DNA from: Bacteroidales bacterium
GTDB taxonomy: Bacteria; Bacteroidota; Bacteroidia; Bacteroidales; JAFGXI01
Direction: 5' to 3'
Length of the DNA stretch: 64,000 nucleotides
Assembly (NCBI GenBank): GCA_016936665.1
Contig: JAFGXI010000002.1
Span: 344,658 to 408,657 of the forward strand
Part shown: one piece after another, positions 18,606 through 26,014 of the stretch
How positions within the stretch are numbered: position 1 is the stretch's first letter
Layout: every line of letters starts with the position of its first letter
Notes under the pieces: generated by a model
What the model saw: the letters and a program-made list of their open reading frames with translations, nothing else
What the model was told of the DNA's origin: nothing
The model's database searches: none
Program-made: the position numbers and the translations under genes

Positions 18606-19067
18606 ATGATTCAGAGAATTCAAAGCCTATATCTTCTTATTAGCGGCATTTTATATGCTTTACTTTTTTGGCTTCCATTAAACGAAATGATCAATGGGAC
18701 ACACGTAATTCGTCTTTATATCTATGGCTTATACGAAGTTGTTGGCGATACTCAAGAAATTGTGTCAGAATCCTATCCAACGCTTATTTTATCGACAATA
18801 GCACTTATTTTTTCTACAATATCAATATTTCTATTTAAAAACAGAAAAGCCCAGATGAGACTAAGCTTATACACTTCCATCCTATCTATTGGTATTGCAT
18901 TTTTAGTTTTCTTTTTTATTTATAGAATATCAGATAATAATCACACAGGTATTGGCTTTTCAGTTGGTTTGTTGTTTCCAATACTATCATCATTTTTCTC
19001 ATACATGGCATTTCGCGCCATTAAAAAAGACGACGATTTAATTAAGTCAATCGATCGCATCCGATAA
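18606..19067 (+). CDS. DUF4293 family membrane protein
   Basis: A 153-residue integral membrane protein with four predicted transmembrane segments (about 6-25, 50-70, 82-105 and 115-138) and the family N-terminus MIQRIQSLYLL. The start at 18606 was chosen over an upstream in-frame ATG at 18582 because the latter overlaps the regulator gene and adds residues not seen in the family. The family is confined mainly to Bacteroidota and has no known function. The 10-base gap to the Crp/Fnr gene implies co-transcription. Confidence 0.82.
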   Translation: MIQRIQSLYLLISGILYALLFWLPLNEMINGTHVIRLYIYGLYEVVGDTQEIVSESYPTLILSTIALIFSTISIFLFKNRKAQMRLSLYTSILSIGIAFLVFFFIYRISDNNHTGIGFSVGLLFPILSSFFSYMAFRAIKKDDDLIKSIDRIR

Positions 19068-19147
19068 TAATTGCAGACCTTACGTTAAATTTTGTTAAGA
19101 GGCATAAATATTGCTGTTTGTCATGTTTTTAAAATCTTTATTTTTTT

Positions 19148-19155
19148 TAGATTTG
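19148..19155 (+). promoter_or_regulatory. -7 promoter element for DUF1573 gene
   Basis: TAGATTTG matches TAnnTTTG, 31 bases before the start codon. Confidence 0.62.
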
Positions 19156-19186
19156 TTCTAAATAAGAAAACTTAATAATTAACAAG

Positions 19187-20272
19187 ATGAAACACATTAC
19201 ATTTTTATTGCTTTTGAGCTTATTTAGTATTGGGCTTAATGCACAAAACTCAAAAATTGTTTTTGAACAAGAAACTCACGATTTTGGCACAATTCAGGAA
19301 ATTGACGGTCCCCAGAGTTACGAGTTTGTATTTAAGAACGACGGCAGTTCTCCATTAATTGTAAATAATGTTACGGCATCTTGTGGATGTACAACTCCGG
19401 AATGGACCAAAGCGCCTATCCCAAAAGGAGGAACAGGAACAATAAAAGTTAGCTTCGATCCTAAAAACAGACCAGGGCCATTCAACAAAAGTATTACAGT
19501 GGCGTCAAATGCGTCAAATAATAACGTTGTTCTACATATTAAAGGCGAAGTTAATGAACGTGTTAAAACGGTAGACGATAATTACAAATACTCAATTGGA
19601 GATTTAAAATTAAAGTCTAATCATGTCGCAATGACAAAAATAGCTTCTAATTCAACTAAAACAGAACCTATCGAATTCTATAATCCAACCAACAAGCCTA
19701 TTTCTGTAAGTTTCGATGAGATTCCTAAACATATTACAATTGATAAGATTGACTTTATTGTTGAACCTCAAAAAACACAGTTAGTACAAGTTACTTATAA
19801 TGGAACTCTTAAAAAGGATTTTGGATTTGTAAGCGACAGAATTATGTTGATTGTTAATAAAGAAAGAGATCCCAAAAACAGAATTACAGTAAGTGCCGAT
19901 ATCTTCGAAGATTTTTCAACGTACACAGAAAAACAATTAGCCGAAGCTCCAGTTATCGAGTTTAAAGAAAACGAGTTTGAGTTTGGAACCATTAATCAAG
20001 GCGATAAAAAAGATTTTAAATTTGAATTTACTAACAAAGGAAAAACAGATTTATACATTAGAAAAATTAAAACAAGTTGTGGTTGTACAGCTACTAAAGC
20101 AGACTCTGAAGTTATCAAACCTGGTCAAACAAGTTTTATTGATGTAACTTTTAATTCAAGAGGTAAAAGCGGTAAACAAAATAAAACCATCACAATTATC
20201 ACAAACGATCCCAAAAACTCACAAATAGTGCTGAGAGTAAAAGGAGATGTTATTGTTCCCAAACAGAATTAG
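19187..20272 (+). CDS. Exported protein with two DUF1573 (ASH-like) domains
   Basis: A 361-residue exported protein. Residues 1-19 are a Sec signal peptide ending LNAQ. Two DUF1573 immunoglobulin-like domains occupy about 24-120 and 260-358. Each opens with FDFGTI-like sequence (HDFGTIQEI and FEFGTINQGD) and contains the SCGCT motif (ASCGCTTPEW, TSCGCTATKA). A middle segment of similar length lacks the cysteines and is a probable degenerate third copy. It is probably periplasmic or outer-membrane associated. The function of DUF1573 proteins is not established. It has its own promoter and terminator. Confidence 0.87.
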   Translation: MKHITFLLLLSLFSIGLNAQNSKIVFEQETHDFGTIQEIDGPQSYEFVFKNDGSSPLIVNNVTASCGCTTPEWTKAPIPKGGTGTIKVSFDPKNRPGPFNKSITVASNASNNNVVLHIKGEVNERVKTVDDNYKYSIGDLKLKSNHVAMTKIASNSTKTEPIEFYNPTNKPISVSFDEIPKHITIDKIDFIVEPQKTQLVQVTYNGTLKKDFGFVSDRIMLIVNKERDPKNRITVSADIFEDFSTYTEKQLAEAPVIEFKENEFEFGTINQGDKKDFKFEFTNKGKTDLYIRKIKTSCGCTATKADSEVIKPGQTSFIDVTFNSRGKSGKQNKTITIITNDPKNSQIVLRVKGDVIVPKQN

Positions 20273-20296
20273 ACATCAGCTTTTTTAACAATATTT

Positions 20297-20330
20297 AAAA
20301 ACTGCTTTATAACACAAAGCAGTTTTTTTT
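20297..20330 (+). terminator. Intrinsic terminator after DUF1573 gene
   Basis: An 11-bp stem (AAAACTGCTTT, 20297-20307, with AAAGCAGTTTT, 20316-20326) is followed by a T-run. The next gene's -7 element begins 4 bases later. Confidence 0.88.
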
Positions 20331-20333
20331 ATT

Positions 20334-20341
20334 TACTTTTG
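20334..20341 (+). promoter_or_regulatory. -7 promoter element for atypical thioredoxin
   Basis: TACTTTTG matches TAnnTTTG, 30 bases before the start codon. The -33 position would fall inside the preceding terminator hairpin. Confidence 0.6.
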
Positions 20342-20371
20342 TGCAAACTTTTTTAAACTAAGTATATAGAT

Positions 20372-20710
20372 ATGTTAATGACAAATTTAGAGCATGTAGA
20401 AAGCGCTGCTCATCACAAAGAAGTATTAGAAAATAACGAAAATGTAATGATTTGCTGTGGCAGAATGGGTCCGATGTGTATTCCTGTTTACATTTCGATG
20501 GAAGAGTTAAGAGAAGAATATCCTAACGTGAAATTTATGGATATGGAATTCGATCATCCCGAAGCATACGTTATTAGAAATGCTCCTGAATGTTCTGGAT
20601 TTATGGGCTTACCATTTACTATGTATTACAAAAATGGTAAAGTAGTAAAAGCGACTACCAGCATCCAAAGTAAGGATCAAATCGTAAACATTCTTAACGA
20701 AGTATTTTAA
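20372..20710 (+). CDS. Thioredoxin-fold protein with displaced cysteine pair
   Basis: A 112-residue cytosolic thioredoxin-fold protein (no signal peptide). The strand VMICC, the helix that follows, and the cis-proline segment GLPFTMYYKNGKVV match thioredoxin. The active site reads C28-C29-G-R-M-G-P-M-C36. Aligning G-P-M-C with C-G-P-C puts Gly33 where the nucleophilic cysteine should be, so a C29/C36 (CX6C) or C28/C29 pair would have to serve instead. A further cysteine is at PECSGF. trxB lies directly downstream with a terminator between them, which suggests but does not prove that the reductase recycles it. The first codon may be at 20378 (MTNLEH). Confidence 0.78.
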   Translation: MLMTNLEHVESAAHHKEVLENNENVMICCGRMGPMCIPVYISMEELREEYPNVKFMDMEFDHPEAYVIRNAPECSGFMGLPFTMYYKNGKVVKATTSIQSKDQIVNILNEVF

Positions 20711-20725
20711 AAATCAATATTTTGA

Positions 20726-20758
20726 AAAGAGCTGAGATAAAACATTTCAGCTCTTTTT
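20726..20758 (+). terminator. Intrinsic terminator between atypical thioredoxin and trxB
   Basis: A 10-bp stem AAAGAGCTGA (20726-20735) pairs with TCAGCTCTTT (20747-20756) and has a T-run. It lies inside the upstream extension of the trxB frame and therefore argues for the trxB start at 20773. Confidence 0.86.
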
Positions 20759-20772
20759 ACATTAATAAAATT

Positions 20773-21699
20773 ATGCATACACAAGAACAATTCGATCTTA
20801 TTATTTTAGGTGGAGGTGCAGCAGGATTAACAGCCGGAATTTATGCATCAAGAGCCAAATTATCAACTTTAATTCTTAATGAAGGAATGGTTGGTGGCCA
20901 AATGATTTTAACATACGAAATCGCCAATTACCCTGGTTACGAAAATATTTCAGGATATCAGTTATCTATGAGCATGAAGAAGCAAGCTGAAACTTTTGGT
21001 TGCGTTATTAAACAAAACATCACTATAGATCAACTCGACATACAAGGCGAAATAAAAAGCGTAAAACTAAGTAATGGCAATGTATACACTTCTAAAGCTA
21101 TAATACTTGCTACAGGTGGTAGTTCTAGAAATTTGAATGTAAAAGGCGAAGATGAATTTAAAGGACGGGGCATTTCGTATTGTGCGACTTGCGATGGCGA
21201 CTTTTATACAGGCCAAGATATTATTGTTGTAGGAGGTGGTAATTCTGCGCTAGAAGAAGCTGTTTCACTTACAAAATATGCAAAAACAGTAACTATCGTT
21301 CACCAATTCGATTATTTCCAAGCCTTTGAGCACGCTGTTGAAATGGCTCAGAAAAACGAAAAGATTAGTTTTATACTCAATTCAACCATAACAGGTTTTC
21401 ATGGCGATGAAAAGTTAAAATACGTGGAGATTAAAAACTTAAAAACGGATGAGATTTCAAAAAAAGAAATCGATGGAGTATTTATTTTCATAGGTTATGC
21501 GGCTAATACATCAAAACTTAAATCGCACATTGCAATCAATCAATATGGAGAGATTATTACTGATGAGACCATGGCAACTAATGTTCCAGGAGTATTTGCA
21601 GCCGGTGATGTTAGAGCAAAAAAAATACGACAAATCGCTACAGCTGTTAGCGATGGCGCAATAGCTGCTGTTAGCGCTATCGAATACGTTCAGAAGTAA
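20773..21699 (+). CDS. trxB: Thioredoxin reductase (NADPH, FAD)
   Basis: Low-molecular-weight thioredoxin reductase, 308 residues, a cytosolic flavoprotein that passes electrons from NADPH to thioredoxin. Motifs: FAD-binding GGGAAGLTAGIYASRA near the N-terminus, redox-active CATC (SYCATCDGDFY, about residues 133-136), NADPH-binding VVGGGNSALEEA, and the C-terminal FAD motif GVFAAGDVR. The start at 20773 was chosen because the TTG extension to 20722 would run through a terminator hairpin. It probably partners with the adjacent atypical thioredoxin or a standard one elsewhere. Confidence 0.96.
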   Translation: MHTQEQFDLIILGGGAAGLTAGIYASRAKLSTLILNEGMVGGQMILTYEIANYPGYENISGYQLSMSMKKQAETFGCVIKQNITIDQLDIQGEIKSVKLSNGNVYTSKAIILATGGSSRNLNVKGEDEFKGRGISYCATCDGDFYTGQDIIVVGGGNSALEEAVSLTKYAKTVTIVHQFDYFQAFEHAVEMAQKNEKISFILNSTITGFHGDEKLKYVEIKNLKTDEISKKEIDGVFIFIGYAANTSKLKSHIAINQYGEIITDETMATNVPGVFAAGDVRAKKIRQIATAVSDGAIAAVSAIEYVQK

Positions 21700-21726
21700 C
21701 TGATAAATATCTTTTAAACTTGAAGT

Positions 21727-21762
21727 AAAAGCCATTATCTTTGTAGGGTAATGGCTTTTTTT
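21727..21762 (+). terminator. Intrinsic terminator of trxB abutting the meaB start
   Basis: Stem AAAAGCCATTA (21727-21737) pairs with TAATGGCTTTT (21749-21759). The T-run to 21762 ends exactly at the meaB ATG (21763). Confidence 0.85.
21736..21743 (+). promoter_or_regulatory. -7 promoter element inside the trxB terminator hairpin
   Basis: TATCTTTG (TAnnTTTG consensus) spans the end of the left stem arm and the loop of the trxB terminator, with a TTTA at the -33 position (21713-21716). Initiation about 7 bases downstream would give meaB a leader of only about 12 bases. Confidence 0.65.
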
Positions 21763-22866
21763 ATGGATATCGAGCATCACGAAAATAAGGAAGAATTCAA
21801 ACACCTAAAAGTAAATAAAGGCGTTAAAGAGACTAAAAGCGTAAACCCCAATTTAAAAAAGATTAAACGCAAAACCCTTTCCGCTGAAGACCTTTTCAAG
21901 CAGATTATTGCTGGAGATATGCCTGCATTAAGTCGATCTATTACCCTAATAGAAAGTGCGCACGAAAAGCACCAACAATTGGCTAAAGAAATCATCAATT
22001 TGTGTTTACCATATTCTGGAAAAGCTAGAAGAATTGGTATAACAGGCGTTCCCGGTGTAGGTAAAAGCACATTTATTGAAGCTTTCGGTCTGGAACTTAC
22101 AAAAGCTGGTCATAAACTGGCAATCTTAGCTATCGACCCTAGCAGCGAACGTTCTAAAGGTAGCATATTAGGCGATAAAACAAGAATGGAAGAACTGGTT
22201 AAAACACCAAATGTTTTTATTCGCCCCTCTCCTTCTTCGGGTACACTTGGAGGAGTTGCCAGAAAAACAAGAGAGAGCATTATATTATGCGAAGTTGCCG
22301 GTTTCGAAACTATTTTAATAGAGACTGTCGGTGTGGGACAATCTGAGGTTGCAGTTCACTCAATGACAGACTTCTTTTTATTACTAATGCTTTCTGGCGC
22401 AGGCGATGAACTTCAAGGCATCAAACGAGGAATTATGGAAATGGCAGACACTATTGCCATTACTAAAGCAGACAATGATAATATATTAAAGGCAAAAACA
22501 GCGGCCTCCGAGTATAAAAATGCTTTGCATCTGCTTCCTTCTAATTCTAAAGAATGGGAAACAAAAGTTTATACCTGCTCTTCGGTTACCAAAGAAGGAA
22601 TTGCCGAAATTAGTAATACAATAAGCGATTTCTTCATACTAGGTAAAAGCAACGGAAGTATTGCTACTAAGCGCTCTCAACAAGCTTTATATTGGTTAAA
22701 AGAAAGCATTAAAGAACATCTGAACTATAGCTTGTTCAGAAATGAATCAATATCAATGCTGATTGAGGATCTGCAAAAACATGTCGAAAATATGGAGATA
22801 AATCCTTTCGATGCTGCAGATCAGATTTTTAAAGCCTACATCGAGGCTATAAAACAGTCTTCATAA
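21763..22866 (+). CDS. meaB: MeaB, methylmalonyl-CoA mutase chaperone GTPase
   Basis: G3E-family GTPase that protects and reloads the B12 cofactor of methylmalonyl-CoA mutase. The 367-residue protein has a Walker A GVPGVGKS near residue 97, followed by DPSS, and the switch segment [11 protein letters not shown]-terminal dimerisation arm is also present. The start at 21763 was chosen over 21751 because the latter lies in the terminator stem. The mutase itself is not in the window. The 3' end overlaps the convergent pyrF gene by 20 bases. Confidence 0.95.
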   Translation: MDIEHHENKEEFKHLKVNKGVKETKSVNPNLKKIKRKTLSAEDLFKQIIAGDMPALSRSITLIESAHEKHQQLAKEIINLCLPYSGKARRIGITGVPGVGKSTFIEAFGLELTKAGHKLAILAIDPSSERSKGSILGDKTRMEELVKTPNVFIRPSPSSGTLGGVARKTRESIILCEVAGFETILIETVGVGQSEVAVHSMTDFFLLLMLSGAGDELQGIKRGIMEMADTIAITKADNDNILKAKTAASEYKNALHLLPSNSKEWETKVYTCSSVTKEGIAEISNTISDFFILGKSNGSIATKRSQQALYWLKESIKEHLNYSLFRNESISMLIEDLQKHVENMEINPFDAADQIFKAYIEAIKQSS

Positions 22867-23659
22867 GTTTTTGTAATGCAAAAGCTTCTTCTGCTGCTCT
22901 ACTTTGGTATTGATTGTCGTTGGAAGCATAAATTATTCCTCTACTTGAATTAATAAGTAAACCTCCATTGCTGTTAGCCCCATTAGCTAATACTTCTTCT
23001 AAGCTTCCTCCTTGAGCGCCAACGCCTGGAACCAATAGAAAATGTTCTGGAACTATCGCTCTAACATCTTTAAGCATTTCGGCTTTTGTTGCACCGACTA
23101 CATACATCATTCTTGTTTTATCGGCCCACTCTTGCGATTTTTCTAGAACCTTTTCAAATAGTTTTCTATTTTCTTTATCGCTATGCATTTGGAAATCGAA
23201 CGCTCCTTTATTGCTTGTGAGAGCCAGTAAAATTACCCACTTATTTTCATATTCTAAAAAAGGCATTACAGAATCTTCACCCATATATGGAGCAACTGTT
23301 ACTGCATCGAAATTAAAATGCTCGAAGAAAGCTTTGGCATACATTTTTGATGTATTACCTATGTCGCCTCTTTTTGCATCAGCAATTGTAAAAATATTAG
23401 GATATTTAGTATTCAAATAATCCATAGTTTTCTCCAATGATTGCCAGCCTGCAATTCCAAGACTCTCATAAAAAGCTAAATTAGGTTTATAAGCCACTGT
23501 GTATTGATGTGTCGAATCTATTATTGCTTTGTTAAACTCAAAAATTGGATCTTCGGAATTTAATAAAAATGAAGGAATTTTATTCAAGTCACTATCTAGC
23601 CCCACACACAGGAGACTCTTCTTAATTTTAATTTCTTCGACAAGTTGGTTGTAATTCAT
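22847..23659 (-). CDS. pyrF: Orotidine 5'-phosphate decarboxylase
   Basis: Final enzyme of UMP synthesis, a cytosolic TIM barrel. The 270-residue, class-2 type protein has [11 protein letters not shown] near the N-terminus, the catalytic [12 protein letters not shown] near residue 93-104 (Asp-Lys-Asp), and the phosphate-binding VPGVGAQGG near residue 215. It is the last of the purM-prfA-pyrF minus-strand run, with a 10-base gap to prfA. It converges on meaB with overlapping 3' ends and no visible terminator between them. Confidence 0.96.
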   Translation of the reverse strand: MNYNQLVEEIKIKKSLLCVGLDSDLNKIPSFLLNSEDPIFEFNKAIIDSTHQYTVAYKPNLAFYESLGIAGWQSLEKTMDYLNTKYPNIFTIADAKRGDIGNTSKMYAKAFFEHFNFDAVTVAPYMGEDSVMPFLEYENKWVILLALTSNKGAFDFQMHSDKENRKLFEKVLEKSQEWADKTRMMYVVGATKAEMLKDVRAIVPEHFLLVPGVGAQGGSLEEVLANGANSNGGLLINSSRGIIYASNDNQYQSRAAEEAFALQKLMKTVL

Positions 23660-23669
23660 ATCTTTTCAA

Positions 23670-24752
23670 TTAAGCCATTCCACTCTCTTTCAAACGTTCT
23701 GCATTTTCTTCCATTTGCAGTTTATCGATAATTTCTTGAATGTCGCCATCCATTATTGCCGGCAGATTATACAAGGTTAATCCAATTCTATGATCGGTAA
23801 CACGACCCTGTGGATAATTATATGTTCTAATTTTTGCAGATCTGTCGCCGGTTGAAACCATTGTTTTACGTTTAGATGAAATTTCATCTAAATATTTCTG
23901 ATGTTCTAAATTGTAAATTCTAGTTCTTAATTCTTTCATTGCCTTATCCAAATTTTTAAGCTGAGATTTTTGGTCTTGGCAAGTCACAACAATTCCGGTA
24001 GGCATGTGAGTTAAACGAACCGCCGAATAAGTTGTATTAACCGATTGACCACCAGGCCCCGATGAACAGTAGGTATCTTTACGAATGTCGGATTGATTCA
24101 GTTCAATATCGAACTCTTCGGCTTCGGGCAACACAGCTACCGATGCCGCAGAAGTATGAACTCTACCTTGTGTTTCTGTTTGAGGCACACGCTGTACACG
24201 GTGTACACCAGACTCATATTTTAACGTGCCATACACTTTAGAGCCTGTTACCTCAACAACAACTTCTTTGTATCCACCAGAAGTTCCTTCTGTTGCCGAA
24301 GTAATTGAATATTTCCACCCTTTAGCATCGAAATATTTGCCATACATTCTGTACAAATCACCGGCAAAAATACTCGCTTCATCGCCACCGGTTCCTGCAC
24401 GAACTTCTAATACTGCATTTTTATCGTCTTCTGGATCCGAAGGCAAAAGAAGTATTTTAATTTCACTTTCTAGAGGCTCTACTTGCGATTCTAACTCTTC
24501 AATTTCCATTTTAGCCATTTCGCGCATTTCCGGATCACTTTCCGTAGCTAATATTTCTTTTGAAGAATTAATATTGGTAACAATATTTTTATATTTCTTG
24601 TATGCATCGATAAGGGGTTCTAACGACTTATATTCTTTATTTAGAGTAACATAACGCTTCATATCTGAAATAACATCCGGATCGGTTATTTGCTCTGCCA
24701 CTTGATCGAAACGAATTTTTACACCTTCTAATTTTTCTAAAAACATACTCAT
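23670..24752 (-). CDS. prfA: Peptide chain release factor 1
   Basis: RF1 ends translation at UAA and UAG. The 360-residue protein has the GGQ motif ([12 protein letters not shown], near residue 233) that triggers hydrolysis and the RF1 recognition tripeptide in [17 protein letters not shown] (PQT in place of the usual PAT, near residue 187). The N-terminal helical domain and the C-terminal [10 protein letters not shown] segment are complete. An in-frame ATG 6 bases into the gene (24746) could be the true start. It lies between purM and pyrF, 19 and 10 bases away. Confidence 0.97.
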   Translation of the reverse strand: MSMFLEKLEGVKIRFDQVAEQITDPDVISDMKRYVTLNKEYKSLEPLIDAYKKYKNIVTNINSSKEILATESDPEMREMAKMEIEELESQVEPLESEIKILLLPSDPEDDKNAVLEVRAGTGGDEASIFAGDLYRMYGKYFDAKGWKYSITSATEGTSGGYKEVVVEVTGSKVYGTLKYESGVHRVQRVPQTETQGRVHTSAASVAVLPEAEEFDIELNQSDIRKDTYCSSGPGGQSVNTTYSAVRLTHMPTGIVVTCQDQKSQLKNLDKAMKELRTRIYNLEHQKYLDEISSKRKTMVSTGDRSAKIRTYNYPQGRVTDHRIGLTLYNLPAIMDGDIQEIIDKLQMEENAERLKESGMA

Positions 24753-24771
24753 ATTCTAATTTTTCTAATCA

Positions 24772-25947
24772 TTAATATACAAATGTTCCTTTTTCAGAAA
24801 CAATGGTTAATTTTTTGGTTGAATGCTTTTCTACCTTACCTATTATTTGTGCATCTACATTAAATTCTTTTGAAATGTCGATAATATCTTTTGCGATATT
24901 TTCCGGCACATATAATTCGAAACGATGCCCCATATTGAACACTTTATACATCTCTTTCCAATCGGTTTTAGATTCCTCTTGAATTATTTTAAATAGAGGG
25001 GGAATTTCAAACATATTATCCTTTATTATATGCAAATGATCGATAAAATGTAAAACTTTGGTTTGCGCTCCGCCAGAACAATGAATCATTCCGTGTATTT
25101 CAGATTTATGCAGATCAAGGATTTTTTTGATAATCGGCGCATAGGTTCTGGTGGGAGAAAGAACCAACTGACCGGCATTAACATCTAATTCTTCAACAGT
25201 ATCTGTCAGATTTTTTGAACCAGAATAAATTAAATCTTCAGGAATTGAATTATCGTAGCTTTCTGGGTATTTCTCAGCTAAATATTTTGAAAACACATCG
25301 TGCCTTGCAGAAGTTAATCCATTGCTTCCCATCCCTCCATTGTATAAAGACTCGTAACTAGCTTTTCCAGATGAAGATAAACCAACGATTACGTCGCCTG
25401 CTTGAATTTGCTCATTTGTTATTACATTGGAACGTTTCATTCTAGCAGTAACTGTAGAATCTACAATTATTGTTCTTACAAGATCGCCAACATCTGCCGT
25501 TTCTCCGCCAGTTAAATAAGCATTGATTCCTAGTTTTCTTAAATCACTCAATAATTCTTCAGTCCCATTGATAATCTCAGAAATAACTTCGCCAGGAATA
25601 AGCTGTTTATTTCTTCCTATTGTTGATGAAACTAAAATATTATCGGTAGCCCCAACACAAAGCAAATCGTCGATATTCATTATGAGAGCGTCTTGCGCTA
25701 TACCCCTCCAAACAGAAATATCGCCTGTTTCTTTCCAATAAGTATATGCTAAAGATGATTTAGTTCCTGCACCATCGGCATGCATAATATTACAATACTC
25801 TTCATCACCAGCTAAAATATCAGGAATAATTTTACAAAACGCCTTTGGAAATAAACCTTTATCAATATTTTTAATTGCTAGGTGAACATCTTCTTTCGAT
25901 GCGGAAACACCTCTTTGTTGATATCTTTCGTTTGAATTCATTGACAT
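24772..25947 (-). CDS. purM: Phosphoribosylformylglycinamidine cyclo-ligase (AIR synthase)
   Basis: Makes aminoimidazole ribotide in purine synthesis. The 391-residue protein is longer than E. coli PurM (about 345) and is of the divergent Bacteroidota type, beginning MSMNSNERYQQRGVSASKEDVH. Visible family segments are HADGAGTKSSLAY, IMNIDDLLCVGA, LTGGETADVGD, and GLSSSGKASYES. The start at 25947 was chosen because the longer frame to 26052 passes through the terminator of the upstream OmpA-like gene. It heads the purM-prfA-pyrF run. Confidence 0.93.
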   Translation of the reverse strand: MSMNSNERYQQRGVSASKEDVHLAIKNIDKGLFPKAFCKIIPDILAGDEEYCNIMHADGAGTKSSLAYTYWKETGDISVWRGIAQDALIMNIDDLLCVGATDNILVSSTIGRNKQLIPGEVISEIINGTEELLSDLRKLGINAYLTGGETADVGDLVRTIIVDSTVTARMKRSNVITNEQIQAGDVIVGLSSSGKASYESLYNGGMGSNGLTSARHDVFSKYLAEKYPESYDNSIPEDLIYSGSKNLTDTVEELDVNAGQLVLSPTRTYAPIIKKILDLHKSEIHGMIHCSGGAQTKVLHFIDHLHIIKDNMFEIPPLFKIIQEESKTDWKEMYKVFNMGHRFELYVPENIAKDIIDISKEFNVDAQIIGKVEKHSTKKLTIVSEKGTFVY

Positions 25948-25965
25948 TACTTTTTTTAATAAGAA

Positions 25966-25995
25966 AAGACGTTCCATTTTAAAGTGGAACGTCTT
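25966..25995 (-). terminator. Intrinsic terminator after first PorE-like gene
   Basis: An 11-bp perfect stem (AAGACGTTCCA, 25966-25976, with TGGAACGTCTT, 25985-25995) has a T-rich tail on the minus strand (TTTTCTT). It lies between the OmpA-like gene and purM. Confidence 0.88.
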
Positions 25996-26014
25996 AACAT
26001 AATATTTATTTAAG

